A DNA stretch of 64,000 nucleotides, taken from Allobosea sp. CRIB-10 (GTDB lineage Bacteria; Pseudomonadota; Alphaproteobacteria; Rhizobiales; Beijerinckiaceae). Positions 52,827-63,098 of this stretch are shown piece after piece. Numbering within the stretch: position 1 is the stretch's first letter; every line of letters starts with the position of its first letter. The stretch spans positions 1 to 64,000 of the forward strand of contig NZ_FOKP01000026.1 of the NCBI RefSeq assembly GCF_900112185.1, in the 5' to 3' direction. The position numbers were made by a program, and so were the translations under genes. The notes below the pieces were generated by a model. It ran no database searches, was not told where the DNA came from, and was given only the letters and a program-made list of their open reading frames with translations.

Positions 52827-53092
52827 CAGCGGCGGCCCTCATCTCTGGCCGACAGGATATCGTCGACCGAAAACGAGACCCCCTTGGCGCGCAGCATCTC
52901 GCGAACACGCAGAAACTCGGCCATGACCTCCGCCGCCTTGGCCTTCCGCGCCGCTGCGGCATCGCCGGGCGCTGCGTGCATGTGCGCCACCACCTTGCCA
53001 TGGCGCGTGATCACGACCTCTTCGCCCCGCTCGACCCGGTCGAGCAGTTCGGAGAACTTGGTCTTGGCTTCAAAGGCGCCGACGGTGATCAT
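52826..53092 (-). CDS. Phd/YefM-family antitoxin
   Basis: An 88-residue antitoxin. MITVGAFEAKTKFSELLDRV and GEEVVITRHGKVVAHM form the typical Phd N-domain; the tail (LRAKGVSFSVDDILSARDEG) is the toxin-binding part, with a VSFSVDDIL segment often seen with VapC partners. It directly precedes the toxin. A perfect inverted repeat lies at 53106-53119, 14 bp before its start. Confidence 0.9.
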   Translation of the reverse strand: MITVGAFEAKTKFSELLDRVERGEEVVITRHGKVVAHMHAAPGDAAAARKAKAAEVMAEFLRVREMLRAKGVSFSVDDILSARDEGRR

Positions 53093-53105
53093 GCGCTAAA
53101 TCTAA

Positions 53106-53119
53106 ACTGGTCAACCAGT
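53106..53119. promoter_or_regulatory. Inverted repeat upstream of the second antitoxin, probable operator
   Basis: ACTGGT (53106-53111), CA, ACCAGT (53114-53119). Placed between the purB stop and the antitoxin start. On the coding strand it reads GACTGGTTG, close to GACTAGTTA in the other toxin-antitoxin operator (7942-7950). Confidence 0.55.
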
Positions 53120-53123
53120 CGGT

Positions 53124-54431
<1,308 letters not shown>

Positions 54432-54612
54432 AGCGGGCTCGCGGCGTGACGATGAAAGGCTCGCCGGCTCGCTAGCACGGACGGGCCGCTGACGGAATGC
54501 CGGAGGGCTGCTGCTGACAGCTTCGGGCCCTGCCTCTGCCTAGCGTCCGCGCCGGCTGGGCGGGATGCTCCTCGCTTCTGGAGCGCCGACAGACCCAAGG
54601 AGGAAAAGACCG

Positions 54613-54963
54613 ATGTCCTATGTCGATGGTTTCGTCGCGGCCGTGCCGGCCGCCAATCGCGAGGCCTATGCCGAACATGCCCGCAAGATGGCGCCGATCT
54701 TCAAGGAGTTCGGTGCGACGCGGGTCGCCGAGAACTGGGGCGACGACGTCCCGCATGGCAAGCAGACCGATTTCTACCGGGCGGTGGCGGCCAAGGATGA
54801 CGAGGTCGTGGTCTTCGCCTGGGTCGAGTGGCCGAGCAAGGAGGCGCGCGATGTCGCCTGGCAGAAGATGATGGAGGATCCGCGCATGGCGCCGGGCGCC
54901 AATCCGATGCCGTTCGACGGGGCGCGGTTGATCTATGGCGGCTTCGCCGGCATCGATCTGTAG
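54613..54963 (+). CDS. DUF1428-family protein
   Basis: A 116-residue protein beginning MSYVDGFVAAVPAANREAYA after a ribosome site (aaggaggaaaa). The order (HARKMAPIFKEFGATRVAEN, then GKQTDFYRAVAAKDDEVVVF and PFDGARLIYGGF) is that of DUF1428, a dimeric alpha/beta ferredoxin-like fold with unknown function. It is divergent from purB. A family B repeat follows the stop. Confidence 0.9.
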   Translation: MSYVDGFVAAVPAANREAYAEHARKMAPIFKEFGATRVAENWGDDVPHGKQTDFYRAVAAKDDEVVVFAWVEWPSKEARDVAWQKMMEDPRMAPGANPMPFDGARLIYGGFAGIDL

Positions 54964-54970
54964 ACTGCTC

Positions 54971-55078
54971 CGTCATTCTCGGGCGGAGCGAAGCGCAGAC
55001 CCGAGAATCTCGTGATGAGAAGGCGCTGGCCGGCGCCTCTTTCTGCCTGAGATGCTCGGGTCAAGCCCGAGCATGACG
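54971..55078. repeat. Intergenic palindromic repeat, family B, copy 2
   Basis: Two outer hairpins as at 20898: ATTCTCGGG with CCCGAGAAT (54974-55010) and ATGCTCGGG with CCCGAGCAT (55052-55074). Between them this copy has an extra hairpin AGGCGC/GCGCCT (55021-55038). It lies between the convergent ends of the DUF1428 gene and rpe. Confidence 0.78.
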
Positions 55079-55090
55079 TTTGTGGCTGGG

Positions 55091-55771
55091 CTAGACCCAG
55101 TCGCCGCGCGCCGCCTCCGCCGCCTTGCGGATGGCAGCGATGTTGCCGGCATAGGCCGACGGCCCGCCCTTGAACACGGCCGAACCGGCGACCAGCGTGT
55201 CGGCGCCGGCCCTGACGCAGAGCGGCGCCGTCTCAGGCGTGACGCCGCCGTCGATCTCAAGCGCGATCGGCCGCTCGCCGATCAGGGCCCGCACCTGGGC
55301 GATCTTCTCGACCACCGAATGGATGAAGCTCTGGCCGCCGAAGCCGGGGTTGACCGTCATCAGCAAGATCAGGTCGACATCGCCGATCAGCGGCTCGGCG
55401 GCGCTCGCCGGCGTGCCGGGGTTGAGCACGATGCCGGCCTTCTTGCCCTGCGCCTTGATCGCCTGCAGCGTCCGGTGTGGATGCGCGCCGGCCTCGACAT
55501 GGAAGGAGATCAGGTCGGCGCCGGCCTTGGCGAAGGCCTCGATGTAGGGATCTACCGGCGCGATCATCAGATGGACATCGAAGAACTTCTTGGTGTGCGG
55601 CCGGATCGCCTTCAGCACATCCGGGCCGAAGGTGATGTTGGGCACGAAATGCCCGTCCATCACGTCGCAATGGATCCAGTCGGCGCCAGCCTCGTCGACG
55701 GCGCGGACCTCCTCGCCGAGCTTGGCGAAGTCGGCGGAGAGGATGGAAGGGGCGATGCGGATCGTGCTCAT
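55091..55771 (-). CDS. rpe: Ribulose-phosphate 3-epimerase
   Basis: A 226-residue TIM-barrel enzyme interconverting ribulose 5-phosphate and xylulose 5-phosphate in the pentose phosphate or Calvin pathway. IAPSILSADFAKLGEEVRAV, HCDVMDGHFVPNITFGPDVL, LMTVNPGFGGQSFI and a C-terminal phosphate site near AGADTLVAGSAVFK are all present, including the metal-binding His/Asp residues. No other pathway genes are adjacent. Confidence 0.96.
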   Translation of the reverse strand: MSTIRIAPSILSADFAKLGEEVRAVDEAGADWIHCDVMDGHFVPNITFGPDVLKAIRPHTKKFFDVHLMIAPVDPYIEAFAKAGADLISFHVEAGAHPHRTLQAIKAQGKKAGIVLNPGTPASAAEPLIGDVDLILLMTVNPGFGGQSFIHSVVEKIAQVRALIGERPIALEIDGGVTPETAPLCVRAGADTLVAGSAVFKGGPSAYAGNIAAIRKAAEAARGDWV

Positions 55772-55814
55772 GGCGGGCGTTTAGCCTGTTTCGCAGGATC
55801 GCGAAACCATGCCG

Positions 55815-55927
55815 ATGTCATCCCGGACAAGCCGCGTCAGCGGCGCCGATCCGGGATCCATTCCGGAGCCTATCCGAAAGAGCTTCCGGAATGGGTCCCG
55901 GGTCTTCCTTCGGTCGCCCGGGACGAC
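55815..55927. repeat. Intergenic palindromic repeat, family A, copy 2
   Basis: About 113 bp, the reverse-complement relative of 13849-13952: tcatcccggacaagccgcg at one end and gggtcccggg with cccgggacgac at the other, with a TTCCGGA-type inner hairpin. It lies between rpe and the GST gene. Confidence 0.78.
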
Positions 55928-55969
55928 CGCGCCTTTGCTGGAGCGAAAGAGTTCCGATGTCTTTCGATA

Positions 55970-56647
55970 TCAAGCCCGCTTCAACGGGAATGACAGGCGC
56001 CGGTCGGCCTCGGCGATCTCGACGGCGGCCTGGGTGAAGGCGGGGCGCAGCTTCAGCCGCTCGAACCAGCGCGACAGGCCATCGAACGGCGCAAGCGAGG
56101 GGCCACCGAGGCGCAGTGAGAACAGCACGCTCATGAACAGGGCGATATCGGCGACCGAGACCGCGTCGCCGAAGAATTCGCGCCCGGCGAGCCGGTCTTC
56201 CAGCACGGCATAATGCTTCTCCAGCGCCTGCTCGGCGATCAGCGCGTCGGCTTCCTGGGCGAAGCGCCTTGTCTGGTCGGTCGAGGGCGGGCTGGTGCGG
56301 TGCATCAACGGCTTCAGCGCCTGCAGCATGATCTCGTCGGCATAGAGCTCGTCGAGCCGGCAGCGGGCACGGGCGCCGGGGCAGAGCGGAAGGAGCGGCG
56401 GCTCGGGATAAGCGTCTTCGAGATATTCGAGGATGACGGTCGAGTCGTAGAGCACGATCCCGTCATCGTTCAGCACCGGGACCTGCCGCTTGGGGTTGAG
56501 GGCGACGACTTCAGGATGCTTGGGATCATAGCCGGTCGTCTGGTTGAACGGCACCATGATGCGCTCGAAGGCGAGACCTTTTTCGCGCAGTGCGATCTCG
56601 ACCTTGCGCGAGAACAGGCTGAGCGGCCCCGAATAGAGCGTGATCAT
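55970..56647 (-). CDS. Glutathione S-transferase-family protein (tandem paralogue 1)
   Basis: A 225-residue protein. It starts MITLYSGPLSLFSRKVEIAL with a Ser at the usual catalytic place, PKRQVPVLNDDGIVLYDSTV for the glutathione site and an all-helical C-domain ending SLPLKRA. It closely resembles the next gene upstream (56767-57438) over its whole length, so they are duplicates. They share direction but have a 119-bp gap. Substrate unknown. Confidence 0.9.
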   Translation of the reverse strand: MITLYSGPLSLFSRKVEIALREKGLAFERIMVPFNQTTGYDPKHPEVVALNPKRQVPVLNDDGIVLYDSTVILEYLEDAYPEPPLLPLCPGARARCRLDELYADEIMLQALKPLMHRTSPPSTDQTRRFAQEADALIAEQALEKHYAVLEDRLAGREFFGDAVSVADIALFMSVLFSLRLGGPSLAPFDGLSRWFERLKLRPAFTQAAVEIAEADRRLSFPLKRA

Positions 56648-56766
56648 AACAGGAACTCCGGTTTTGCTTGCCTGAACTCTGGCAAAGCTTGCAGTCAGCT
56701 CGCGTCAGCAGGGAGTTCTTCCAGACGGTGACGCCAGCATAGTCGCTTCCGCCACCGCTGCCCGGG

Positions 56767-57438
56767 TCAAAGGCGCTGGAGCGGCAGCGAGAGCTTGCGG
56801 TCCCAATCGGCGATCTCGGTCAGCTGTGTCGCGAAGACGGGACGCGCGCCGACCCGCTCATGCCAGGCCGCGAGCGCCGGCAGGGCAGAAAATGACGGCC
56901 CGCCCAGCCGGCGGACATAGTGGACCATCAGGAACATCCCGATGTCCGCGGCGGAGAAGGCGCCGCAGAGATAGGGCTTCTGGCCGAGTGCCGCTTCGAT
57001 GTCGGTGAAGTAGCGCGCCAGCAGGGCCTCGGCCGCCCTGGCCTTATCCTCCGCCTGCTCCAGCTCCGCCTGCGGCAGGCGTTCGCCGTTGCGATGGAAG
57101 AGCTGGCGCAGCGCCCCGAACAGCACTTCGTCGGCGAAGAGCTCGTGCTGGCGGCAGCGCGCCCGCTCGACCGGCGTGGCGGGATAGAGCGGCGGCTGCG
57201 GATAGGCTTCGTCGAGATATTCGAGGATCAGGGTGGAGTCGTAGAGGGTCAGCTCGCCATCGACCAGGACCGGTACCTGGCCTTTCGGATTGGCGGCGAG
57301 CACCTCGGGGTGCTTCGGGTTGTAGCCGACCATCTGGTTGAACGGCACGACGACGCGTTCGAAGGCCAGTCCCTTTTCGGCGAGGGCGATCTCGACCTTG
57401 CGGCCGAACAGGCTGAGTGGTCCGGAATAGAGCTTCAT
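56767..57438 (-). CDS. Glutathione S-transferase-family protein (tandem paralogue 2)
   Basis: A 223-residue protein starting MKLYSGPLSLFGRKVEIALA. It matches its neighbour at 55970 in the N-terminal motif, the EKGLAFERxxVPFNQ segment, the PxxQVPVL glutathione loop and the ending SLPLQRL. One difference is Gly in place of Ser in the SLF[S/G]RK motif, which could alter catalysis or mean the active Ser is the earlier one (SGPLS). Substrate unknown. Confidence 0.9.
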   Translation of the reverse strand: MKLYSGPLSLFGRKVEIALAEKGLAFERVVVPFNQMVGYNPKHPEVLAANPKGQVPVLVDGELTLYDSTLILEYLDEAYPQPPLYPATPVERARCRQHELFADEVLFGALRQLFHRNGERLPQAELEQAEDKARAAEALLARYFTDIEAALGQKPYLCGAFSAADIGMFLMVHYVRRLGGPSFSALPALAAWHERVGARPVFATQLTEIADWDRKLSLPLQRL

Positions 57439-57505
57439 CGGCGTGCTTCCCCCTGCTCCAGGCCGTCAAAGCGGCCGGTTGCAGGCAGCCTGGGAGCCCG
57501 CCTCG

Positions 57506-58531
57506 TCAGCTCACGTCAGCAGAGACTTCCTTGCGCCTGATCCGCGCTGCGACGCCGCGTAGCAGCCAGGGCAGCAGATAGATCGGGAACTGGGCCAGCG
57601 CGAAGTAGAGATAGGTGGTCGGCGGCACGCCGGCGCCGAGCGCGGCGACCAGCAGGCCCATGTTCCGCTGGCCGGTGCCGTAGCCGATCATGAAGCGCTC
57701 GGAGACGGGGAAACGGCGCAAGCCCAGCCAGGCGCTGGCGAGGCCGACCGCGGAGACCAGAAAGGCGACGGCGAGGAACAGCGCGACCTGGCCCGGCCGT
57801 TCCATCGCCGCCCTGGTGACGCCGTCCATCGCCGCGATGGCGAAGACGAAATACATCAGCACGCCGAAGCCATCGAGATTGGGCTTGAGCGCGCGGATGC
57901 GCTCCGCCCCGAGCCAGCGCCGGATCGCGAAGGCGACGACCATGCCGCCTCCGATGAACATGACGAGCCGCAAGGCCAGCGCCAACCGGTCGAGCGGCAC
58001 GGCAGCCCCCGCCAGCCAATCGACCAGGAAGGGGGCGATCAGCGGGCTCGCGATCGTGGTGACGATGACGCCGGCAATGATCAGCGAGGGCTCGAAGCCA
58101 TAAAGGATGGCGACGGCGGGCGAGGACATGATCGGCGGCGCCGCGCCCATGATGGCGATGCCGAGCAGCAGGCCGGGATCGAGCGCTTCGCGGCCAAGCA
58201 GAGCGAGAGCGGCGGCGATCAGCAGGGCGGGTGTGAAAAGCAGCCAGAGGCAGGTCACGATCAGCTTCGCCGGTCGGCGCACCAGCCCCGCGATGACGCC
58301 GAGATCGGCGCGCATGAACACGACGGTGGTGAAACAGAAGATCGTGATCGGCAGGAGCGGGCGCGCCGCAGCCGAGAACTGCGGCAAGGCGAGGCCGAGG
58401 AAGATCGAGAGCGCGAAGCCCTGCGTGCCGTAGCGGCCGAGCAGAGCGAGGGCGGAGGCGAGGGCAGCGAGCATCGAAACCGGAGCAGCAAAACGGAGCG
58501 CCACACTGGCTGATCCGGAGGGCTGCGTCAT
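57506..58531 (-). CDS. BASS-family (SBF-like) transporter
   Basis: A 341-residue membrane protein starting MTQPSGSASVALRFAAPVSM; an open frame extends upstream as far as 58753 but overlaps the divergent promoter region and is low-complexity. About nine to ten hydrophobic helices. The crossover segment GAAPPIMSSPAVAIL and the later GTGQRNMGLL resemble bile acid:sodium symporter-type proteins. It is a different subgroup from the BASS gene at 60081. Substrate unknown; organic anions are plausible from the family. Confidence 0.75.
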   Translation of the reverse strand: MTQPSGSASVALRFAAPVSMLAALASALALLGRYGTQGFALSIFLGLALPQFSAAARPLLPITIFCFTTVVFMRADLGVIAGLVRRPAKLIVTCLWLLFTPALLIAAALALLGREALDPGLLLGIAIMGAAPPIMSSPAVAILYGFEPSLIIAGVIVTTIASPLIAPFLVDWLAGAAVPLDRLALALRLVMFIGGGMVVAFAIRRWLGAERIRALKPNLDGFGVLMYFVFAIAAMDGVTRAAMERPGQVALFLAVAFLVSAVGLASAWLGLRRFPVSERFMIGYGTGQRNMGLLVAALGAGVPPTTYLYFALAQFPIYLLPWLLRGVAARIRRKEVSADVS

Positions 58532-58829
58532 CTGGCGGGAGTGCAGGGTAGCCCCGCTGTCATCGCGACGCGCGACGCGACGACGACATGCGAGCCCGCT
58601 CGCGCGATGTCTTGCAGTTCGCGTTGCGCGGCGCGCAACATCAGGGCCGGCTCTAGGCAGAAAGTTGCGCTGCATTCGTGGATGGACGGCCCGCGCAGGC
58701 GACATCTCCGAAATGGAGACGGAAGCTGCGAAACTTTGCCGGGTTATCCGCAATATTCGACGAAACGGCTGACAGCCGCGGCGGCGGCGCTATTCTTGCT
58801 AGCGGGAAAGGCTGGCGGAGGCTTGTCGG
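58532..58829. other. Intergenic region between BASS transporter and DadA-like genes
   Basis: 298 bp with no recognised gene; must contain two divergent promoters. A short inverted repeat TCTCC-GAAAT-GGAGA stands at 58705-58719 and could be a regulator site. Otherwise nothing specific is seen. Confidence 0.45.
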
Positions 58830-60077
58830 ATGCGTACGGACGCGATCGTTGTTGGGGCGGGCATCGTCGGGATTTCGGTGGCGCTGCATCTGCAGAAGGC
58901 GGGCCGCTCGGTCCTGCTGGTCGATCGCGGCCAGCCCGGCGGTGAGACCAGTTATGGCAATGCCGGCCTGATCCAGCGCGAGGGCGTCTACCCCTACGGC
59001 TTCCCGCATGATTTCGGTGCGCTCATCCGCTATGCGATGAACAACACCATCGATGCGCATTATCACTGGAACGCGATCCCCAAGCTCGCGCCCTTCCTGT
59101 GGTCGTACTGGATGCATTCGCGCGCCTCGCAGCACGAGGCGATCGCCCATAAATACGCGACCCTGATCGAGCATTGCGTGACCGAGCACGATGCTTTGGC
59201 ACAGGAAGCGGGCGCGACCGACCTGCTGCGCCGCAAGGGCTGGATGAAGGTCTTCCGCACGCCGGTCGAGCAGGAGACCAGGCTGGCGGAAGCGGCGCGC
59301 TGGAAGCGCGATTTCGGCCTGAACCACCGCGCGCTCGACGCGGCCGACCTGCGCGCCGAGGAGCCGCATCTCGACCAGAGCCTGATCGGCGGCCTGCACT
59401 GGACCGATCCGGTGACGGTGATCGATCCGCTCGGCCTGTCCAAGGCCTATCTCGCCCTGTTCGAAAAGCTCGGTGGGCGCTTCGCCCAGGGCGATGCCGG
59501 GACGCTCGCACAGGACGGCGACCGCTGGAGCGTTACGCTCGCGGACGGCACCAAGGCGCTCGGCATGGATGCGATCGTCGCGCTCGGCCCTTGGGCCGAC
59601 GTGCTGACCAACCGGCTCGGCTATCGCCTGCCGCTCGCCGTCAAGCGCGGCTATCACATGCACTACAAGCCGCTCGGCAACGCCGTGCTGAATCATCCGG
59701 TGCTGGACACCGAGCGCGGCTATTTCCTGGCGCCGATGCGCCAGGGCGTGCGCCTCACCACCGGTGCCGAATTCGCCAATCGCGGCGCGCCGAAGACGCC
59801 GGTGCAGCTCGCCCGCGCCGAGCCGATCGCCAAGACCCTGTTCCCGCTGGGCGAGCGGCTCGACGCCGAGCCCTGGCTCGGCAACCGGCCGTGCACGCCG
59901 GACATGATGCCGATCATCGGGCCGGCGCCGAAGCACAGGAACCTGTGGTTTTCCTTCGGCCACGCCCATCATGGGCTGACGCTGGCGGCGGTGACCGGCC
60001 GCATGGTCGCCGAGATGGTCAGCGGCCAGAAGGTCTTCGTTGACCCGACGCCGTTCGCGCCGGCGCGGTTCGGCTGA
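58830..60077 (+). CDS. FAD-dependent D-amino-acid dehydrogenase-like oxidoreductase (DadA family)
   Basis: A 415-residue flavoenzyme of the DAO/DadA family. MRTDAIVVGAGIVGISVALH at the start binds FAD, with GGETSYGNAGLIQREGVYPY just after it, a pattern of DadA. The C-terminal FAD segment is GHAHHGLTLAAVTGRMVAEM. It would oxidise an amino acid (perhaps a D-amino acid, sarcosine or similar) to the imino acid. The second DadA-like gene (61543) shares the family but not close identity. It converges on the BASS transporter gene ending at 60081. Confidence 0.88.
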   Translation: MRTDAIVVGAGIVGISVALHLQKAGRSVLLVDRGQPGGETSYGNAGLIQREGVYPYGFPHDFGALIRYAMNNTIDAHYHWNAIPKLAPFLWSYWMHSRASQHEAIAHKYATLIEHCVTEHDALAQEAGATDLLRRKGWMKVFRTPVEQETRLAEAARWKRDFGLNHRALDAADLRAEEPHLDQSLIGGLHWTDPVTVIDPLGLSKAYLALFEKLGGRFAQGDAGTLAQDGDRWSVTLADGTKALGMDAIVALGPWADVLTNRLGYRLPLAVKRGYHMHYKPLGNAVLNHPVLDTERGYFLAPMRQGVRLTTGAEFANRGAPKTPVQLARAEPIAKTLFPLGERLDAEPWLGNRPCTPDMMPIIGPAPKHRNLWFSFGHAHHGLTLAAVTGRMVAEMVSGQKVFVDPTPFAPARFG

Positions 60078-60080
60078 ATT

Positions 60081-60953
60081 TCAGGCGGGACGCAGCGCCG
60101 CGTTCCGCCGCACCAGCCAGACGGCGAAGGCCGAGGCGGTCACGTACATGACCAGGCTGTAGATGCCGGGCACCACCGCCGCGGCCGGATTGCGCAGTAC
60201 GTTGAGCGCGATGAAGATCGCGAGCGCGGCATTGTGGATGCCGATCTCCATGGCGATGGCCACCGCCTGGCCCTTCGGCAGACGCAGCGCCAGCGGGGCG
60301 AGATAGCCGGTGAGCATGCTGACGAGGTTGAAGGCGAGGCAGGCGCCGCCGACCGCCACCAGGCTCGGCAACAGCGCCTTGCGCTCGATATAGATCGCGC
60401 CGGCGATCAGCACGGCGAGGACCAGGATCGAGAAGAGCTTGATCGGCCCCTCGGCGCGGATGGCGAAGCCCTCGGCCCGCGCCCGCACCAGCATGCCGAG
60501 CGCGACCGGGATCAGGATGATCGCCCCGACCTCGATTACCTTGCGGTGCGGCGGCGGCACATATTGGTCGGCTCCGAGGAAATAGGCGAGCGAGAGGTCG
60601 AGCACGATCGGCAGGGTCAAGAGGCAGAGCAGGCTGTTGACCGCCGTCAGCGTGATGTTGAGCGCGACGTCGCCGCGAGTGAGGTGGCTGTAGATGTTGG
60701 CGGTCGCGCCGCCGGGCGCGGCGGCGAGCAGCATCAGGCCGACGGCGTGATCCGGCGACAGCTTCAGGCCGATCGCGATGGCGAAGGCGGCGAGCGGCAG
60801 CAGCAGCACCTGCAGGAAGAGGCCGAAGCCGACGGCGAGCGGATAGCGCGCGACACGGCGGAAATCCTCGAGCGTCAGGCTGAGGCCAAGTCCGAGCATG
60901 ACGATGCCGATGGCAAGCGGCAACAGCAGATCGGTCAGGATCGAGCCCTGCAT
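60081..60953 (-). CDS. Bile acid:sodium symporter (BASS) family transporter
   Basis: A 290-residue membrane protein starting MQGSILTDLLLPLAIGIVML; the upstream open frame to 61097 lacks family sequence. Around nine hydrophobic helices with the two BASS crossover motifs: LAAAPGGATANIYSHLTRGD and EIGIHNAALAIFIALN. Family members take up bile salts, pyruvate, pantoate and other organic anions with Na+. Convergent with the DadA-like gene at 58830 with only 3 bp between the stops. Substrate not predictable. Confidence 0.9.
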   Translation of the reverse strand: MQGSILTDLLLPLAIGIVMLGLGLSLTLEDFRRVARYPLAVGFGLFLQVLLLPLAAFAIAIGLKLSPDHAVGLMLLAAAPGGATANIYSHLTRGDVALNITLTAVNSLLCLLTLPIVLDLSLAYFLGADQYVPPPHRKVIEVGAIILIPVALGMLVRARAEGFAIRAEGPIKLFSILVLAVLIAGAIYIERKALLPSLVAVGGACLAFNLVSMLTGYLAPLALRLPKGQAVAIAMEIGIHNAALAIFIALNVLRNPAAAVVPGIYSLVMYVTASAFAVWLVRRNAALRPA

Positions 60954-61083
60954 GCGCGTTCCCCTTGGCCGGCATTTTCTATGCCGCAGCGTCAGGCTAG
61001 TTGAGGACCCTTGGCTACGCCACTGATCGCATGGAGTCTTTTGGCGGTAAGGTTTCCATTTTCCTTGATTTGCCGAACAAACG

Positions 61084-61494
61084 TCAGAACCAAGCACAGG
61101 CCGGCTTCAAGATCAGCCCGACCGATTGCTGGCTGAAGCTGCGCTTGTAGGCTTCGACGATCATCGAGAGCTTCTCACGATTCGCGCTCTCGTCCGAGGT
61201 CGCGATCAGCATGAGCTTGCTCGGCTCGCGGATCAGCCTGCCACGCTCGCGGTCGCGATACTGCCCGCTGGCGTCGAGGACGGTGAGGCCATCGGGGAAA
61301 CGCGGCGTCACCTCCTCGTCGACGAAGCGGCGGAAGGCGCCTTCGCTGACGCCCACACGGTCTCCAATCTTGCGACCGAAGAGGAGTTCGGCGCTCAGCA
61401 TTGCCTGCTGGCCGGGCGCGCAGGTCTGCGGCCCGAGGCCGGCGCAACCTGAGAGGGTGCTTGCGAGAAAAAGCGCAAAGCTGAGTCGGATCAT
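61084..61494 (-). CDS. DUF3574-family lipoprotein
   Basis: A 136-residue protein. MIRLSFALFLASTLSGCAGL is a lipoprotein signal with lipobox LSGC, so it should be anchored by Cys17. The remainder (AELLFGRKIGDRVGVSEGAF, RFVDEEVTPRFPDGLTVLDA) is DUF3574, a small ferredoxin-like domain of unknown function. It is separate from its neighbours (131 bp to the next start). Confidence 0.88.
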   Translation of the reverse strand: MIRLSFALFLASTLSGCAGLGPQTCAPGQQAMLSAELLFGRKIGDRVGVSEGAFRRFVDEEVTPRFPDGLTVLDASGQYRDRERGRLIREPSKLMLIATSDESANREKLSMIVEAYKRSFSQQSVGLILKPACAWF

Positions 61495-61542
61495 GGCTTT
61501 GCCCCTGCCGGCTGAGAGATCGATTCAGTAGGTATCGCTGCT

Positions 61543-62775
61543 TCAAAAACGCTGCGGGCTGAAATGGCCGATGTCGATCGCGGGCGAACGGCCGGCGATC
61601 AGGGCGGCGACGAGACCGGCGGTCGCGGTCGACTGGGTCATGCCGTAATGGCCATGGCCGAAAGCATAGACGACATTCGGATTTCGGCTGGCCTTGCCGA
61701 TGACGGGCAGGGAATCCGGCAGCGACGGCCGGAATCCCATCCAGAGCTTGCCGCTGCCGAAGGCCGGTAGACCCTCCACCATCGTCGCGGCCTTGCCGTA
61801 GAGCGCTTTGGTGCGAGCGTGGTTGGGCGCTGCGTGCAAGCCACCGAACTCGACGGCGCCGCCGATGCGAAGACCACTCTCGAGCGGGGTCATGACGAAG
61901 CCGTCGTCCTTGAAGCCGATCGGGCGGCTGGTCAGACCGGTCACGCCGGGGAAGCTGACATTGTAGCCGCGCTCGGTGTCGAGGGGGATGTTGTCGCCCA
62001 TCGCCGCCGCCAACGGCTTGGACCAGGCGCCGGCCGCGACGACGACGCGATCGACGACGCGCTGCCAGCCATCGGGACCGACCAAAGCAGGGCGCTCGCC
62101 CATGGAGATGTTGGTGACCTCGGCCTTCTCATAGGTGGCGCCGCGCGCCAGTGCCGTCTCGAACAGCGCCATGGTGAGGGCGAGCGGGTCGCTGATATGG
62201 GCGCAGTCCGGGTGGAAGGCGGCGCCGGCAAAGCGGTCCTTCAGCGCCGGCTCGAGCTGGCGCAATTCCTGCGGCTGCAGCATGTCGACGGCGATGCCGG
62301 CGGCGCGCTGGCGCTTGGCCAGAGCTTCGAGGCCGGCGCTGTCGCCAGGGTCGCGATAGGTGTAGAGCGCACCGCGGCGATGGATGTGGTTGCTGATGCC
62401 GGCCTTTTCGGCACGCGCCAGCCAGGCCGGCAATGCGAGCTGCTGGATTGCGATCATGCCGGCGATCGAGCGCTCATAGGCGGCGGGCCGGGCCGCGAGC
62501 AGGAAGCGCGCCAGCCAGGGCAGCAATTGCGGGAGATAGCCGAGGCGGATCGCCAGCGGCCCGAGCGGATCGAGCAGGAAGCCCGGCACCTTGCGCAGCA
62601 TGTTCGGACTGGCGATCGGCAGCACGTCGGTATGCGCGATGATGCCGGCATTGCCGCGCGAGGGGCCGAAAGCCGGCCCTTCCTTGTCGAGGATCAGGAC
62701 CTCGTGGCCCTCGTCGAGCAGGGCGTGGGCAGTGGCCGTGCCGACGATACCGGCGCCGATGATCGCGATCTTCAT
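61543..62775 (-). CDS. D-amino-acid dehydrogenase-like FAD oxidoreductase (DadA family)
   Basis: A 410-residue enzyme beginning MKIAIIGAGIVGTATAHALL, the FAD fold, with GPSRGNAGIIAHTDVLP. C-terminal FAD contact GHGHYGMTQSTATAGLVAAL. It probably oxidises D-amino acids or related secondary amines, passing electrons to the respiratory chain. Its start overlaps the end of the cupin gene by 4 bp, so cupin and dehydrogenase are one operon, divergent from the GntR regulator at 63217. Confidence 0.9.
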   Translation of the reverse strand: MKIAIIGAGIVGTATAHALLDEGHEVLILDKEGPAFGPSRGNAGIIAHTDVLPIASPNMLRKVPGFLLDPLGPLAIRLGYLPQLLPWLARFLLAARPAAYERSIAGMIAIQQLALPAWLARAEKAGISNHIHRRGALYTYRDPGDSAGLEALAKRQRAAGIAVDMLQPQELRQLEPALKDRFAGAAFHPDCAHISDPLALTMALFETALARGATYEKAEVTNISMGERPALVGPDGWQRVVDRVVVAAGAWSKPLAAAMGDNIPLDTERGYNVSFPGVTGLTSRPIGFKDDGFVMTPLESGLRIGGAVEFGGLHAAPNHARTKALYGKAATMVEGLPAFGSGKLWMGFRPSLPDSLPVIGKASRNPNVVYAFGHGHYGMTQSTATAGLVAALIAGRSPAIDIGHFSPQRF

Positions 62776-63098
62776 GGGGTGGGCAGCAGCTTGAGGGCCG
62801 CCGGCTGCTTCACCTCGATCTCGACGAAGGCGATCGGGTGGGGCGAGCCGTTCATCACGTCGTGCTGGATGCCGGCCTGGCGCATATACGCCTGGCCCTG
62901 GGCCAGCGGTACGTCGGTCTCCTTGGCGCCATCATGGACGCGCAAGGTGCCGGCGACCAGCATGATGACGAAATAGGGCCAGCCATGGCTGTGCCAGCCG
63001 GTGACCGCGCCGGGTTCGAAATCCCAGCGCGTGATCCGGACGGCGTCGTCGTCCTGCTGGAGCGTGGCGACGGCGGGGATCGTGCAGGTGAACGCCAT
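62772..63098 (-). CDS. Small cupin-domain protein
   Basis: A 108-residue single-domain cupin. ITRWDFEPGAVTGWHSHGWP is the first cupin motif (His-x-His as metal ligands) and HDVMNGSPHPIAFVEIEVK the second. It is first in an operon with a DadA-like dehydrogenase (4-bp overlap), which suggests it handles a product or a cofactor of that amino-acid oxidation, possibly as an isomerase or dioxygenase. Function not proven. Confidence 0.85.
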   Translation of the reverse strand: MAFTCTIPAVATLQQDDDAVRITRWDFEPGAVTGWHSHGWPYFVIMLVAGTLRVHDGAKETDVPLAQGQAYMRQAGIQHDVMNGSPHPIAFVEIEVKQPAALKLLPTP

